Shown here piece by piece: positions 31,988-40,999 of a stretch of 64,000 bases of DNA (positions are counted from its first letter, which is position 1; each line of letters opens with the position of its first letter). This stretch comes from Luteococcus peritonei (GTDB lineage: Bacteria > Actinomycetota > Actinomycetes > Propionibacteriales > Propionibacteriaceae), in the NCBI RefSeq assembly GCF_039526385.1, contig NZ_BAAAIX010000004.1, positions 61,422 through 125,421 of the forward strand, read 5' to 3'. Under the pieces are notes generated by a model that made no database searches, was not told where the DNA came from, and was given only the letters and a program-made list of their open reading frames with translations. Position numbers and translations under genes: made by a program.

Positions 31988-33307
31988 TCAGGGTCTGTCG
32001 CCCTGTGCCACCACGGTCTGACTTCCGGCCCGGTGGCGCGGAATCCACAGCGAGACGGCGGCCGCGGCCAGGCAGAGCAGGCAGGTGAGCACCCAGGCGC
32101 GGGTGTAGCTGCCGTCGGCGGCGCGCAGGCTGCCGGAGACGCTGGCGCCCAGACCGGCGCCCACCATGTGGCTGGCGTAGACCCAGCCGAAGGCAATGCC
32201 GGAGTCCTTCAGGCCGAAGTGCTCACGGCACAGGGCGACGGTGGGCGGCACGGTGGCGGTCCAGTCCAGGCCGTAGAAGATGATGAACAGCCACATGCTG
32301 GGGGTGATGTGGGCGTCGAGCAGGTAGTTGATCGGCACCAGCGAGAGACCGCGCAGGCCGTAGTAGGTGGCCAGCAGCAGGCGGGGGTCGTAGCGGTCGG
32401 TGAGCCAGCCCGAGGCGACGGTGCCCACCACGTCGAAGATCCCGATCAGGCCCAGCACATTGGCGGCCAGGTGCATGGGCATGTGGTGGTCGTGGGCGGC
32501 GGGCACGAAGTGGGTCTGGATGATGCCATTGGTGGACCAGCCGCAGATCATGAAGGTGACCAGCAGACCCACCAGGGCACGGGTGCGCCAGTTCGCGACC
32601 AGCACCGCGAGGGTGGCGCGCAGCGGGCTGCCGGCGGTCCCGACGGACGGCTCGACGTCGGCCTCCAGCCCCGCCACCACCGGCCGTTCGGGATGCGGGT
32701 GCGCGGCACCCAGGGGACGCACGCCCAGCTGCTCGGGCCGGTCGCGCAGCAGCACCAGGCAGAGCAGGGCCGCCAGCAGGCAGGCGGCAGCGATGATGGC
32801 CACGGCGCTCTGCCAGCCCTGCCGGCTCACCGACTGCGCCACCAGCGGCACGAAGACCACCTGGCCGGCCGCGGAGGCCGCCGAGAACAGGCCGGTGACG
32901 AAACCGCGGTGGGTCTCGAACCAGCGGTTGGCGACGATGGCGCCGAAGGTGAGCGCCAGGGCACCGGTGCCGATGCCGATCACCACGCCCCAGAGCAGCC
33001 ACAGCTGCCAGGCCTGGGTCATCCACAGCGAGGCGGTAGCCGCGGAGCCGGCGACGGCCAGCGAGGCGGTGACGGTGCGTCGCAGCCCCCACTGCTCCAT
33101 CACGGCGGCGGCCAGCGGCGCGGTCAGCCCGAAGAGCACCAGGTTCAGGCTGGCGGCCTCGGACGTGGTGGCGCGCGACCAGCCGAAGTCCTGCTCCCAG
33201 GGCTCCAGCAGCACACCCATCGAGGAGCGGAAGGCCGCGGCGGCCAGCAGCGAGAAGAGCGTGACACCGGCCACGAACCAGGCGGGGTGGACCGGGAGTC
33301 TGCGCAC
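31988..33307 (-). CDS. MFS transporter
   Basis: A 439-residue major facilitator protein with twelve hydrophobic segments. GASLNLVLFGLTAPLA-type helices open the N half, and the inner loop is longer and charged (RDRPEQLGVRPLGAAHPHPE, about residues 195-215), leading into the second six helices. DRYDPRLLLATYYGLRGL is the motif-A-like loop of the C half. The closest pattern in memory is the oxalate/monocarboxylate-type MFS group; the substrate is not deducible. GTG 33307 lies 6 bases after TAGCCT on the minus strand (33314-33319), so leaderless. Confidence 0.88.
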   Translation of the reverse strand: MRRLPVHPAWFVAGVTLFSLLAAAAFRSSMGVLLEPWEQDFGWSRATTSEAASLNLVLFGLTAPLAAAVMEQWGLRRTVTASLAVAGSAATASLWMTQAWQLWLLWGVVIGIGTGALALTFGAIVANRWFETHRGFVTGLFSAASAAGQVVFVPLVAQSVSRQGWQSAVAIIAAACLLAALLCLVLLRDRPEQLGVRPLGAAHPHPERPVVAGLEADVEPSVGTAGSPLRATLAVLVANWRTRALVGLLVTFMICGWSTNGIIQTHFVPAAHDHHMPMHLAANVLGLIGIFDVVGTVASGWLTDRYDPRLLLATYYGLRGLSLVPINYLLDAHITPSMWLFIIFYGLDWTATVPPTVALCREHFGLKDSGIAFGWVYASHMVGAGLGASVSGSLRAADGSYTRAWVLTCLLCLAAAAVSLWIPRHRAGSQTVVAQGDRP

Positions 33308-33388
33308 CCGGCAAGGCTAGGACCGGTCCGGAGGGCCAGCCGGCGACGTCCGGTCCCCGGGCACAGCGGCCTCAGGACGGCAGGCCCC

Positions 33389-33907
33389 CTAGTCGCGACG
33401 CTCGTCGCGCTGGTCCAGCAGGCCGGAGGGATCGCCGAAGAGCAGTTCGGAGAGCATCAGGTGCACCCGCTCCACGTCGGGCACGTCGTGCAGCAGCACC
33501 GGGTCCTCCGCGGCGGTGGTGAGCTTCAGCGTCCCGCAGCCGAACAACCGGTCCACCAGGCCGCGTTCGCTGGCGACGTCGTTGATCCGGCCCAGCGGCA
33601 GGTCGTGGCTGGTGCGGCGCAGGATCCCGGCGCGGTGGATGATGCGCCGGGTGGTGAGGATGTAGGTGTTGGCCCGCCAGCGCAGCACCGGCACCAGCAC
33701 GCCCACCAGCACCACCAGTGCCAGCAGGGCCGCCAGTACCCAGCCGCCCCACGGCTGCCAACCGGCCGGCATCACGGCCAGTCCGGCACCCAGCCCGATG
33801 GCGCACAGCAGGAGCAGCATCACCGGCCCCACCAGCGCCTTCGCATGGGTGTGCATCTGGCGCACCAGGTCCTCGTCGGTGCCCAGCAGCCGCTCCACTC
33901 GTGCCAT
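33389..33907 (-). CDS. PH domain membrane protein (bPH2/DUF304)
   Basis: A 172-residue protein. Two adjacent membrane helices (ALVGPVMLLLLCAIGLGAGL and WVLAALLALVVLVGVLVP) precede a bacterial PH domain with YILTTRRIIHRAGIL, the hallmark of DUF304, and DLPLGRINDVASERGLVDRLFGCGTL. Function unknown. In many actinobacteria it stands between birA and purK-purE, and here it lies in that same stretch. ATG 33907 follows TAGTCT by 6 bases (minus strand, 33914-33919). Confidence 0.85.
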   Translation of the reverse strand: MARVERLLGTDEDLVRQMHTHAKALVGPVMLLLLCAIGLGAGLAVMPAGWQPWGGWVLAALLALVVLVGVLVPVLRWRANTYILTTRRIIHRAGILRRTSHDLPLGRINDVASERGLVDRLFGCGTLKLTTAAEDPVLLHDVPDVERVHLMLSELLFGDPSGLLDQRDERRD

Positions 33908-33942
33908 GCAGCCAGACTAGCCGCGGCCCCGGTCAGCTCCGC

Positions 33943-35064
33943 TCAGGCGTCGGAGAGGCGGGCGATGGTGGCTGCTGCGCGACGCACCGCACCGTGCGGG
34001 ACGTGGGGCACGATGTCGTCGAGGAAGGCGTAGCGACGACGCACCGAGTCCAGGTAGGCGCGCGGGTGCTGTTCGTCGGCGGTCGCGGTGCGCATGGTGT
34101 GCCACCAGTCGGCGATGTCGCCCCAGCCGGGGGCCGCGAGCGAGCCGCCCACCTGCTGCACCGCGAGCGAGGAGCACAGCGCGGAGAAGGCCAGCCGGTG
34201 CTCCAGCGGCCAGCCGGCCAGGGTGCCCAGGGTCATGGCGGCGCCGAAGACGTCACCGGCGCCGGTGGCGTCGATCGCGCGCACGCGCAAGGAGGGCACC
34301 CGCGCCTCCTCACCGCTGGTGGAGTCGATGGCCAGTGCCCCGCGGGCGCCGTCGGTGACCACCGCCAGCGGCACGTGGTCGGCGATCACGTAGAGCGCGT
34401 CCTGCGGGGTGTCGGTGCGGGTGTAGGCCATCGCCTCGACGGCATTGGGCATGAAGGCGTGGCAGTGCTGCAGCTGGTCCAGCACCGTGGTGGACCACCG
34501 GCCGGACTGGTCGAAGCCGACGTCGGCGAAGAGCAGGGAGCCGGCCTGGCGGGCCTGGGCGGCCCAGGTCAGCTCCGCGTCCTCGGTGAGCGGCACGTCC
34601 GGCTTGAGGTCCAGCAGGACGGCGCGGGCCAGCGGTGGCCTGCCGATCATCGCCGTCGCCGACTCCGGCGCCTGGTGGCCATGGGTGACCATGGAACGGT
34701 CGTCGCCCATCGCCATCGACACGGTGACCGGCGAGTGCCAGCCGGGGTAGCGGCGCGAGCTGGACAGGTCCACGTGCTCCTGCTGCTCCAGGGTGCGCCA
34801 GCAGAACTCGCCGTAGTCGTCGTCGCCGAAGGCGGCGCCCAGCGTGGTGCGCAGACCCAGCCGGCTGGCGGCCACCGCCAGGTTCGCGATGCCGCCGGGG
34901 CACGAGCCCATCCCCTCGGCCCAGATCTCCTCCCCGTCGCCCGGCATCTTCGCCATGCCGGTGAAGATGATGTCCAGGAAGACCATCCCGTGCAGGAAGA
35001 CGTCGAAGGGCGGCTGGTCGGGCCCGCGCAGCGCGGCCAGCGGGTCGTAGGGCGTGGTGGTCAC
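33943..35064 (-). CDS. PfkB family carbohydrate kinase
   Basis: A 373-residue ribokinase/PfkB protein, longer than the usual 300-330. Motif 1 is GSCPGGIANLAVAASRLGL, with the sugar-binding Gly pair; motif 2 is IDATGAGDVFGAAM, with the catalytic Asp. The N-terminal 30 residues are an unconserved extension. I chose GTG 35064, with GAGGAT upstream, over a much longer open frame. It faces the GH4 phospho-glucosidase gene at 35150 across 85 bases, so the pair may handle a phosphorylated glycoside or its sugar, but which sugar is phosphorylated cannot be told. Confidence 0.85.
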   Translation of the reverse strand: MTTTPYDPLAALRGPDQPPFDVFLHGMVFLDIIFTGMAKMPGDGEEIWAEGMGSCPGGIANLAVAASRLGLRTTLGAAFGDDDYGEFCWRTLEQQEHVDLSSSRRYPGWHSPVTVSMAMGDDRSMVTHGHQAPESATAMIGRPPLARAVLLDLKPDVPLTEDAELTWAAQARQAGSLLFADVGFDQSGRWSTTVLDQLQHCHAFMPNAVEAMAYTRTDTPQDALYVIADHVPLAVVTDGARGALAIDSTSGEEARVPSLRVRAIDATGAGDVFGAAMTLGTLAGWPLEHRLAFSALCSSLAVQQVGGSLAAPGWGDIADWWHTMRTATADEQHPRAYLDSVRRRYAFLDDIVPHVPHGAVRRAAATIARLSDA

Positions 35065-35136
35065 GCCTCCATCCTCACCGCCGGGCAGGCTGCTGACAAG
35101 GACCTCGGCGGGCTTGCCCCGGGCGATGGCGGGGCC

Positions 35137-35142
35137 TAGCGT
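35137..35142 (+). promoter_or_regulatory. -10 hexamer of the GH4 gene
   Basis: TAGCGT lies 7 bases before ATG 35150; no ribosome binding site. Confidence 0.45.
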
Positions 35143-35149
35143 CGGGGCC

Positions 35150-36517
35150 ATGAAGCTCGCTCTGCTTGGTGGTGGTGGATTCCGGGTCCCCCTGGTGCAC
35201 GGCGCGCTGTTGCGCGACGAGCATGCTGACCGGGTTGACGAGGTGGTGCTCTTCGACGCCGATGCGCACCGGCTGGAGGCGATGGGCCACGTGGTGCGCC
35301 AGCAGGGCGAGGCCGCGGTGCGCGCCGGGGCGCTCCCGGTGCGGATCAGCACCACCACGGACCTGGACGAGGCGGTGCGCGAGGCCGACTTCGTCTTCTC
35401 CGCGATGCGCGTGGGCGGGCTGCACGGGCGCACCTGCGACGAGCGCGTGGCCCTCGACCTGGGCGTGCTGGGCCAGGAGACCACCGGCCCCGGGGGCCTG
35501 GCCTACGGCCTGCGCACCATCCCCGTGGCGCTGCAGGTGGCCCTTCGGGTGGCCGAGCTCGCGCCGCAGGCCTGGGTGATCAACTTCACCAACCCGGCCG
35601 GCATGGTGACCCAGGCGATGCAGCAGGTGCTGGGCGATCGCGTGGTGGGCATCTGCGACTCGCCGATCGGGCTGGCCCGACGGGCCGCCGGGCTGCTCGG
35701 CGTCGACGCCGACCGCGCGGCCCTGGACTATGTCGGGCTGAACCACCTGGGCTGGCTGCGGGGGATGCGGGTGGGCGGCACCGACCTGCTGCCGGGCCTG
35801 GTGGCCGATGCCGAGGCGCTCGACCGGATGGAGGAGGGACGGCTGTTCGGCGCCGAGTGGATCCAGACCCTGGGCGCCATCCCCAACGAGTACCTGTACT
35901 ACTACTACTGCACGCGCGAGGCGGTGGCCGCCATCAAGGGAGCCCCGCACACCCGCGGGGAATTCCTGCTGGACCAGCAGACCGCCTTCTACCAGCAGGT
36001 GGCCGCCGATCCGGGCAGCGCGCTGGCCCGCTGGAATGCGGCCCGCGCCGAGCGGGAGGCCAGCTACATGGCCGAGGCCCGCGCCGAGGGCGAGGAGCGC
36101 GACGAGAGCGACATGGACTCCGGCGGCTACGAGGGTGTGGCGCTGGCCCTGATGGCCGCCATCGCCCGCGGTGAGCGCTCCCAGATGCTGCTCAACGTGC
36201 GCAACCAGGGCGCCGTCGCGGGTCTGCCCGATGACGCCGTGGTGGAGGTTCCCTGCGCGGTCTCGGCCAGCGGCGTGGTGCCGCTGGTGACCCGCCCGCT
36301 CGATGACGGGGCGGTGGGCCGTTCCATGCTCGGCCTGGTGCAGCAGGTGAAGGCCGTGGAGGAACTGACCATCCGCGCCGCCACCACCGGCTCGGTCCGC
36401 GACGCGGTGGCGGCCTTCAGCTTGCATCCGCTGGTGGACTCGGTGCCGGTGGGTCGCCAGCTGCTGGAGGGTTACCGCTCCCGGATCCGTGAGGTGGACG
36501 CCGTCTTCACCCGCTGA
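35150..36517 (+). CDS. 6-phospho-beta-glucosidase (GH4)
   Basis: A 455-residue family 4 glycosidase, a NAD+- and Mn2+-dependent enzyme that cleaves 6-phosphoglycosides by oxidation at C3. The Rossmann entry is KLALLGGGGFRVPLVHGAL. VFSAMRVGGLHGRTCDERVALDLG gives the GH4 loop, NFTNPAGMVTQA the nucleotide part, and VGICDSPIGL followed by GLNHLGWLRGM the Cys and His of the metal site. Late YYYYCTREAV and the LIRAAxxG-like end fit. With no PTS gene in the window, the source of the phosphorylated sugar is unknown. The divergent PfkB-type kinase may be functionally linked. Confidence 0.88.
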   Translation: MKLALLGGGGFRVPLVHGALLRDEHADRVDEVVLFDADAHRLEAMGHVVRQQGEAAVRAGALPVRISTTTDLDEAVREADFVFSAMRVGGLHGRTCDERVALDLGVLGQETTGPGGLAYGLRTIPVALQVALRVAELAPQAWVINFTNPAGMVTQAMQQVLGDRVVGICDSPIGLARRAAGLLGVDADRAALDYVGLNHLGWLRGMRVGGTDLLPGLVADAEALDRMEEGRLFGAEWIQTLGAIPNEYLYYYYCTREAVAAIKGAPHTRGEFLLDQQTAFYQQVAADPGSALARWNAARAEREASYMAEARAEGEERDESDMDSGGYEGVALALMAAIARGERSQMLLNVRNQGAVAGLPDDAVVEVPCAVSASGVVPLVTRPLDDGAVGRSMLGLVQQVKAVEELTIRAATTGSVRDAVAAFSLHPLVDSVPVGRQLLEGYRSRIREVDAVFTR

Positions 36518-36707
36518 GCTGGGCGCCAGCGCGGGGCAGGGGCACCGTGCCGAACACCCCCGCGCCAGCCTCGTGGCGCGACCCATCGCGGCATCGTCTG
36601 GATGAACTCTTGGTGTCAGGTCCCGACAGGTGGCCTGGAGGCCTGGGCCGGGCCCTTAGCGTGTCGCGGGTGGCCGCCGGGCCACCACCCACCCACCGGG
36701 AGCCACC

Positions 36708-38186
36708 ATGATCCACCCCACCGCAGTGCGGCTGCTCGCCCTTCCGGTCGCCGCCGGCGTGCTCGCCTCGGTGACATCGCTGACCGCTCCGGTGGCCCGG
36801 GCGGCAACGCCGTGCGAGGCCATGTCCAGCACTCTCTACCAGGGCCTGCAGGAGACCAGCCACAACAGCCTGCTGACGGCCTGGCCGAAGGAGTACGACG
36901 GGTTGGCCGCGCACCACTACGTCGGCCAGGGCACGGTGGGTCGGGTCGCCACCAGGCCCGCCTCCGGGCTGGTGGCGGTGCACCGGCTGTGGCGCACGGC
37001 GCAGTTCCGCACCGCCGCCGAGTCCGAGGTGGCCGCGCTGGTGGCGCAGGGCTGGCGTGACCACGGCGTCAGCTTCCATGCCGCCCCCGCGGCGGCCGGC
37101 TGTGGCACCGCCATGCACCGCGTCGTCAAGGACGGTGTCACCCGCGAGGCCACCGACGACGAGCTGGACCTGCTGGTGGCCGCTGGCTGGGCAGACCAGG
37201 GCGTCGGCTACCGGGTGGCGCCCGCGCAGGGCGGCTCACCGGCGGCGCAGCCGGCCGCTGACCCGGCGCCGCTCCCGGCCGATCCCGGGCTCGCGCCGCA
37301 GGATGCCGACGGTCGCTTCAGCCTGGCCGTCATCCCCGACACCCAGAACGAGACCACCAGTGCCACGGGGCTGCAGCGGATGGTGGCGCGCAACCAGCAG
37401 ATCCTGGCCCAGCGGGCCTCGCGTGACACGCGGGTGGCGCTGCAGGTGGGCGACATCGTCAACTGGGACACCGCCGAGCATGACCAGTACCAGCGCGCCG
37501 AGCAGGGGATGGCCGTGCTGGAGCGCGCCGGCCTGCCCTGGGTGGGCACCATCGGCAACCACGACGCCCAGGCCACCGGGCCCGGCGGCAGCGCCCGGCC
37601 CGGCGTCGACACCCGTGCCGCCCTGCGCGAGACCTCCGTCTACAACCGCTACTTCGACGCCTCCAGCTTCGTGCTGCGGCGCGGTACCGAGAGCCCGGGC
37701 GTCGAGGACAACTCCTTCCACACCTTCCGTGCCGCCGGCGCCGACTTCCTGGTGCTCACCCTGGAGCTGTGGCCGCGCGAGGACAAGCTGGCCTGGGCCG
37801 AGCAGGTGGTGGCCCAGCACCCGCAGCACAACGTCATCCTGCTCACCCACAACTACCTGGCCGGCGACGGCCGGGTGGCCAGCGACAACGGCGGCTACGG
37901 CGACCTGCCGGTCAGCGCCGTGCGGCAGCGGCTGGTGGCACCGCATCCCAACGTGAAGCTGGTGCTGTGCGGCCACGTCGGCGTCGACCGCGCCCTGGTG
38001 GAGGACTTCCCCGGGCACCGCGTCGTCGCCCTGCAGAACAACTACGACAACCTCACCGACGCCCTGCTGCGGATGGTGGAGGTGGACGTCGCCGGCGGCA
38101 GCCTGGTCCACGAGTACGCCTCGGCCACCACCACCCGGGTGGTCAGCCCGCCCACCACCGTCACCGGGATGGACTGGATCCGCTGA
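36708..38186 (+). CDS. Secreted calcineurin-like phosphoesterase with N-terminal repeats
   Basis: A 492-residue exported protein. The signal peptide comes first (LLALPVAAGVLASVTSLTAP, cleaved near ARA-ATP). Next is a region of about 130 residues with two copies of a motif of the DUF5648 type (FRTAAESEVAALVAQGW and ATDDELDLLVAAGW, each followed by DxGVxxxVAP-like text). A metallophosphatase domain follows with its metal ligands in IPDTQ, VGDIVNWD, GNHD, LLTHNY and CGHVG. It probably cleaves a phosphoester outside the cell; the substrate is unknown. ATG 36708 has GGGAG upstream. The 190 bases before it contain no gene. Confidence 0.85.
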   Translation: MIHPTAVRLLALPVAAGVLASVTSLTAPVARAATPCEAMSSTLYQGLQETSHNSLLTAWPKEYDGLAAHHYVGQGTVGRVATRPASGLVAVHRLWRTAQFRTAAESEVAALVAQGWRDHGVSFHAAPAAAGCGTAMHRVVKDGVTREATDDELDLLVAAGWADQGVGYRVAPAQGGSPAAQPAADPAPLPADPGLAPQDADGRFSLAVIPDTQNETTSATGLQRMVARNQQILAQRASRDTRVALQVGDIVNWDTAEHDQYQRAEQGMAVLERAGLPWVGTIGNHDAQATGPGGSARPGVDTRAALRETSVYNRYFDASSFVLRRGTESPGVEDNSFHTFRAAGADFLVLTLELWPREDKLAWAEQVVAQHPQHNVILLTHNYLAGDGRVASDNGGYGDLPVSAVRQRLVAPHPNVKLVLCGHVGVDRALVEDFPGHRVVALQNNYDNLTDALLRMVEVDVAGGSLVHEYASATTTRVVSPPTTVTGMDWIR

Positions 38187-38200
38187 GCACAGGACACCGG

Positions 38201-38206
38201 TAGGGT
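38201..38206 (+). promoter_or_regulatory. -10 hexamer of purK
   Basis: TAGGGT lies 7 bases before GTG 38214. It starts 15 bases after the phosphoesterase stop, so purKE has its own promoter. Confidence 0.45.
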
Positions 38207-38213
38207 CACTCGG

Positions 38214-39401
38214 GTGAGTCGTTCCTACACCATCGGAATCGTCGGCGGCGGACAGCTGGCCCGCATGATGCACCAGGCAGCGATCGGGCTGGGTGTCCGG
38301 GTGCGGCTGCTGGCCGAGGGGCCCGACGTCTCGGCCGCGCAGGTGGTGCGCGAGGTCACCGTCGGTGACTACACCGACGCGCAGGTGCTCACCGACTTCG
38401 CCCGCGGCTGCGACGTGATCACCTTCGACCACGAGCACGTGCCCACCCACCTGCTGCGCGCCCTGGAGGCCGAGGGGATCGCCGTGCGCCCCGGGCCCGA
38501 CGCCCTGGAGCACGCCCAGGACAAGGCCGTGATGCGACGCCGGATGGCCGAGCTCGGCGCGCCGAACCCGGTCTTCGAGGTCTGTGATGACGAGGCCGCC
38601 CTGGTGGCCTTCGGCGAGCGGATCGGCTGGCCGGTGATCGCCAAGACCTCGCGCGGCGGCTACGACGGCAAGGGCGTGTGGAAGATCGACGGGCCCGAGC
38701 AGGCCGGCGAACCCTTCGCGGCGCTGGCCCAGCAGGCCACCACCGTCGACGGTGGCGTGATCGAGCGGCAGGGCACCGTGGTGATCGGCGAGGAGTTCGT
38801 CGACTTCGCCCGTGAGCTGTCCGCCCTGGTGGTGCGCAGCCCCGCCGGCCAGGCCGTCGCCTACCCGATCAGCGAGACCGTCCAGACCGGCGGCATCTGC
38901 ACCGAGACCACCACCCCTGCCCCCGGCATGGCCGAGGAGCAGGCCAGCGAGCTGCAGCAGCTGGCGCTGCGGATCGCGCAGGAACTCGGCGTGGTGGGCC
39001 TGCTCGCCGTGGAGCTGATGCAGCGCACCGACGGCTCCGTGGTGGTCAACGAGCTGGCCATGCGCCCGCACAACACCGGGCACTGGAGCATCGACGGGGC
39101 CAACACCTCGCAGTTCGAGAACCACCTGCGCGCCGTGCTGGACCTGCCGCTGGGCGATCCCGGACTGCGCGCCCCGTACGTCGTGATGGCCAATGTGCTG
39201 GGCGGCACCGAGGAGGACCTCACCGGTGCCCTGCAGCACTGCTTCGCGCGGGACCGTCGGCTGCGCGTCGAGCTCTACGGCAAGGACGTCAAGCCCGGCC
39301 GCAAGGTGGGCCATGTCACCACCTGTGGCGAGGACCTCGACGAGGTCACCAAGCGCGCCCGGCACGCCGCCGGCTACCTGATGGGAGACCCCAATGCCTG
39401 A
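38214..39401 (+). CDS. purK: 5-(carboxyamino)imidazole ribonucleotide synthase
   Basis: A 395-residue ATP-grasp enzyme that couples AIR, bicarbonate and ATP to N5-CAIR in purine synthesis. Motifs are GIVGGGQLARMMHQAAIGLG, DHEHVPTHLLRAL, KTSRGGYDGKGVWKI (ATP-grasp loop), EFVDFARELSALVVRS, VNELAMRPHNTGHWSIDG (Mg2+ site), and YGKDVKPGRKVGHVT. It overlaps purE by 8 bases; together they turn AIR into CAIR. Confidence 0.96.
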   Translation: MSRSYTIGIVGGGQLARMMHQAAIGLGVRVRLLAEGPDVSAAQVVREVTVGDYTDAQVLTDFARGCDVITFDHEHVPTHLLRALEAEGIAVRPGPDALEHAQDKAVMRRRMAELGAPNPVFEVCDDEAALVAFGERIGWPVIAKTSRGGYDGKGVWKIDGPEQAGEPFAALAQQATTVDGGVIERQGTVVIGEEFVDFARELSALVVRSPAGQAVAYPISETVQTGGICTETTTPAPGMAEEQASELQQLALRIAQELGVVGLLAVELMQRTDGSVVVNELAMRPHNTGHWSIDGANTSQFENHLRAVLDLPLGDPGLRAPYVVMANVLGGTEEDLTGALQHCFARDRRLRVELYGKDVKPGRKVGHVTTCGEDLDEVTKRARHAAGYLMGDPNA

Positions 39402-39894
39402 GCAGCCCCTGGTGGGAATCGTGATGGGTTCCGACTCCGACTGGCCCACCATGCAGGCCGCCACCCAGGCCCTCGACGAGTTCGGCATCGCCTGGCAGGC
39501 CGACGTGGTCAGCGCCCACCGGATGCCGGAGGACATGGTGACCTACGGCCGCGAGGCCCACACCCGAGGGCTGCGCGCGATCATCGCCGGTGCCGGGGGA
39601 GCGGCGCACCTGCCCGGCATGCTGGCCGCCCTGACGCCGCTGCCGGTGATCGGCGTGCCGGTCCCGCTGAAGTACCTCGACGGGATGGACTCGCTGCTGT
39701 CCATCGTGCAGATGCCGGCCGGTGTGCCGGTGGCCACGGTGAGCATCGGCAATGCCCGCAATGCCGGCCTGCTGGCGGCCCGGATGATCGCCGCGGGCGA
39801 TGCCGAGCTGACCCAGCGGATGCTCGACTTCCAGGCCTCGCTGCGCGAGGTCGCGCTGGCCAAGGGCGAGACGGTGCGCCAGCACAACCACTGA
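39394..39894 (+). CDS. purE: N5-CAIR mutase
   Basis: A 166-residue class I PurE. GIVMGSDSDWPTMQAA binds the substrate phosphate; the middle has VVSAHRMPEDMVTYG, with the catalytic His, then IIAGAGGAAHLPGMLAALT and LLSIVQMPAGVPVATVSIG. It moves the carboxyl from N5 to C4. The start lies 8 bases inside purK, so the two are coupled. Confidence 0.96.
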   Translation: MPEQPLVGIVMGSDSDWPTMQAATQALDEFGIAWQADVVSAHRMPEDMVTYGREAHTRGLRAIIAGAGGAAHLPGMLAALTPLPVIGVPVPLKYLDGMDSLLSIVQMPAGVPVATVSIGNARNAGLLAARMIAAGDAELTQRMLDFQASLREVALAKGETVRQHNH

Positions 39895-39907
39895 GCCCCA
39901 CGCGTGC

Positions 39908-39939
39908 GACGGCCCCGGACCTGCTGGTCCGGGGCCGTC
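39908..39939 (+). terminator. Hairpin terminator after purE
   Basis: GACGGCCCCGGACC and GGTCCGGGGCCGTC form a perfect 14-bp stem with loop TGCT, 13 bases after the purE stop and 10 bases before the stop of the convergent gene. No U-run. It probably serves both strands. Confidence 0.8.
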
Positions 39940-39949
39940 GTCGTCCTGC

Positions 39950-40831
39950 TCAGCCCTGGGCGGTGGCGGCCAGGGTGAGGGGCCTGGTGGCGGTGGCGTG
40001 GTACTCGCTCACCAGCTGGCCGTCGGCGGTGCGCACGGTGCTGGTCTCGCCGAGCACCGCCATGCTGCTGGCGTCCAGGGTCATGGTCCGCACCTCCACG
40101 CTGGCCGGGTGGGCGCCGTCCGCGGCGCAGGTCACGGTGTTGGACAGGCGCACCGCTGCTCGGCCGGCGAGGGTGACCTGGCTGGTGGTGGTCTGCGGGT
40201 CCTCGCGCAGGCTCGCCGCCAGCAGCTGGCGGAACTGGGTACTGGTGAAGGGGTCGCGCATCGCGTCGGTGGCGGCGGTGAAGACCACGTCGGCGTCGCC
40301 GCGCTCGTTGCCCTTCTGCCGGGAGGCCAGCAGCCACGCGCGCAGCGCGGCGGGATCGGTGGGGGCGGCGGCGTAGTCACGGCCCGGGGCGGCGGGGGCG
40401 GGTCTGGCGTTGCCGGAGACGTCGCTGCCGTCGAAGCCCTTGCCGTCGAAGCGGATGGTCATCCGCTTCGACGAGTCGATGGCGGTGGTGCGGGTGACGT
40501 CGCGGGTCTGGTGGCTGCCGTTGGGGGCACCGGTGATGGCGCCCTGGTCCGCCTTCTGCACCTCGCGCACCGACTCCACCAGGAAGCGGCCCTGCGGGAT
40601 GGAGCGCACCGCGGTGACCTCGGTGCGGGCCGGGGCGATGTGGGCCGGGGCCGCGCCGGGGGTGGTCTGGTCCTGCTGCGCGGTCATGGCGCCGTAGCCG
40701 AGGCCGCCGACGGCGAGCAGCGCCAGGGCGCCGACGCCGAGCCGCGCCAGCGGCGAGCGGCGTGGGGTCGCCGGGGCGCCGACCAGGCCGGAGGCGTCGG
40801 TGAGGCTGTCGTGCTGGGTGCTGGTGTTCAT
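39950..40831 (-). CDS. Single-pass membrane protein, CU044_5270-like
   Basis: A 293-residue protein with a short charged inside part, one membrane helix (LARLGVGALALLAVGGLGYGAM, about residues 28-50) and an outside domain. The latter has TEVTAVRSIPQGRFLVESVREVQ and AALRAWLLASRQKGNERGDADVVFTAATDAMRDP; this spacing fits the CU044_5270 group of actinobacterial proteins, which usually follow an ECF sigma gene, though none is next to this one. Start ATG 40831 has AGGAGAG upstream; the in-frame extension upstream reads poorly. Function unknown. Confidence 0.72.
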   Translation of the reverse strand: MNTSTQHDSLTDASGLVGAPATPRRSPLARLGVGALALLAVGGLGYGAMTAQQDQTTPGAAPAHIAPARTEVTAVRSIPQGRFLVESVREVQKADQGAITGAPNGSHQTRDVTRTTAIDSSKRMTIRFDGKGFDGSDVSGNARPAPAAPGRDYAAAPTDPAALRAWLLASRQKGNERGDADVVFTAATDAMRDPFTSTQFRQLLAASLREDPQTTTSQVTLAGRAAVRLSNTVTCAADGAHPASVEVRTMTLDASSMAVLGETSTVRTADGQLVSEYHATATRPLTLAATAQG

Positions 40832-40945
40832 GGTCTCTCCTGGGTTCACGGCTGGCGACCACGGGCCCTGCGGTCCGTCGATCGTGCTGACACCCAGAGA
40901 TGTCGCGGCCCCCGCGGGTGTTACACCACAGGCTCCCCGTGACAT

Positions 40946-40984
40946 GGCACGGCCCGGCACCCCAGCAGGGGCCCGGGCCGTGTC
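40946..40984 (-). terminator. Hairpin terminator of the LCP gene
   Basis: GGCACGGCCCGG (40946-40957) and CCGGGCCGTGTC (40973-40984) pair over at least 11 bases, with a 15-base loop; it lies 15 bases after the LCP gene stop on the minus strand. Confidence 0.55.
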
Positions 40985-40999
40985 AGCGCAGGTCAGCGT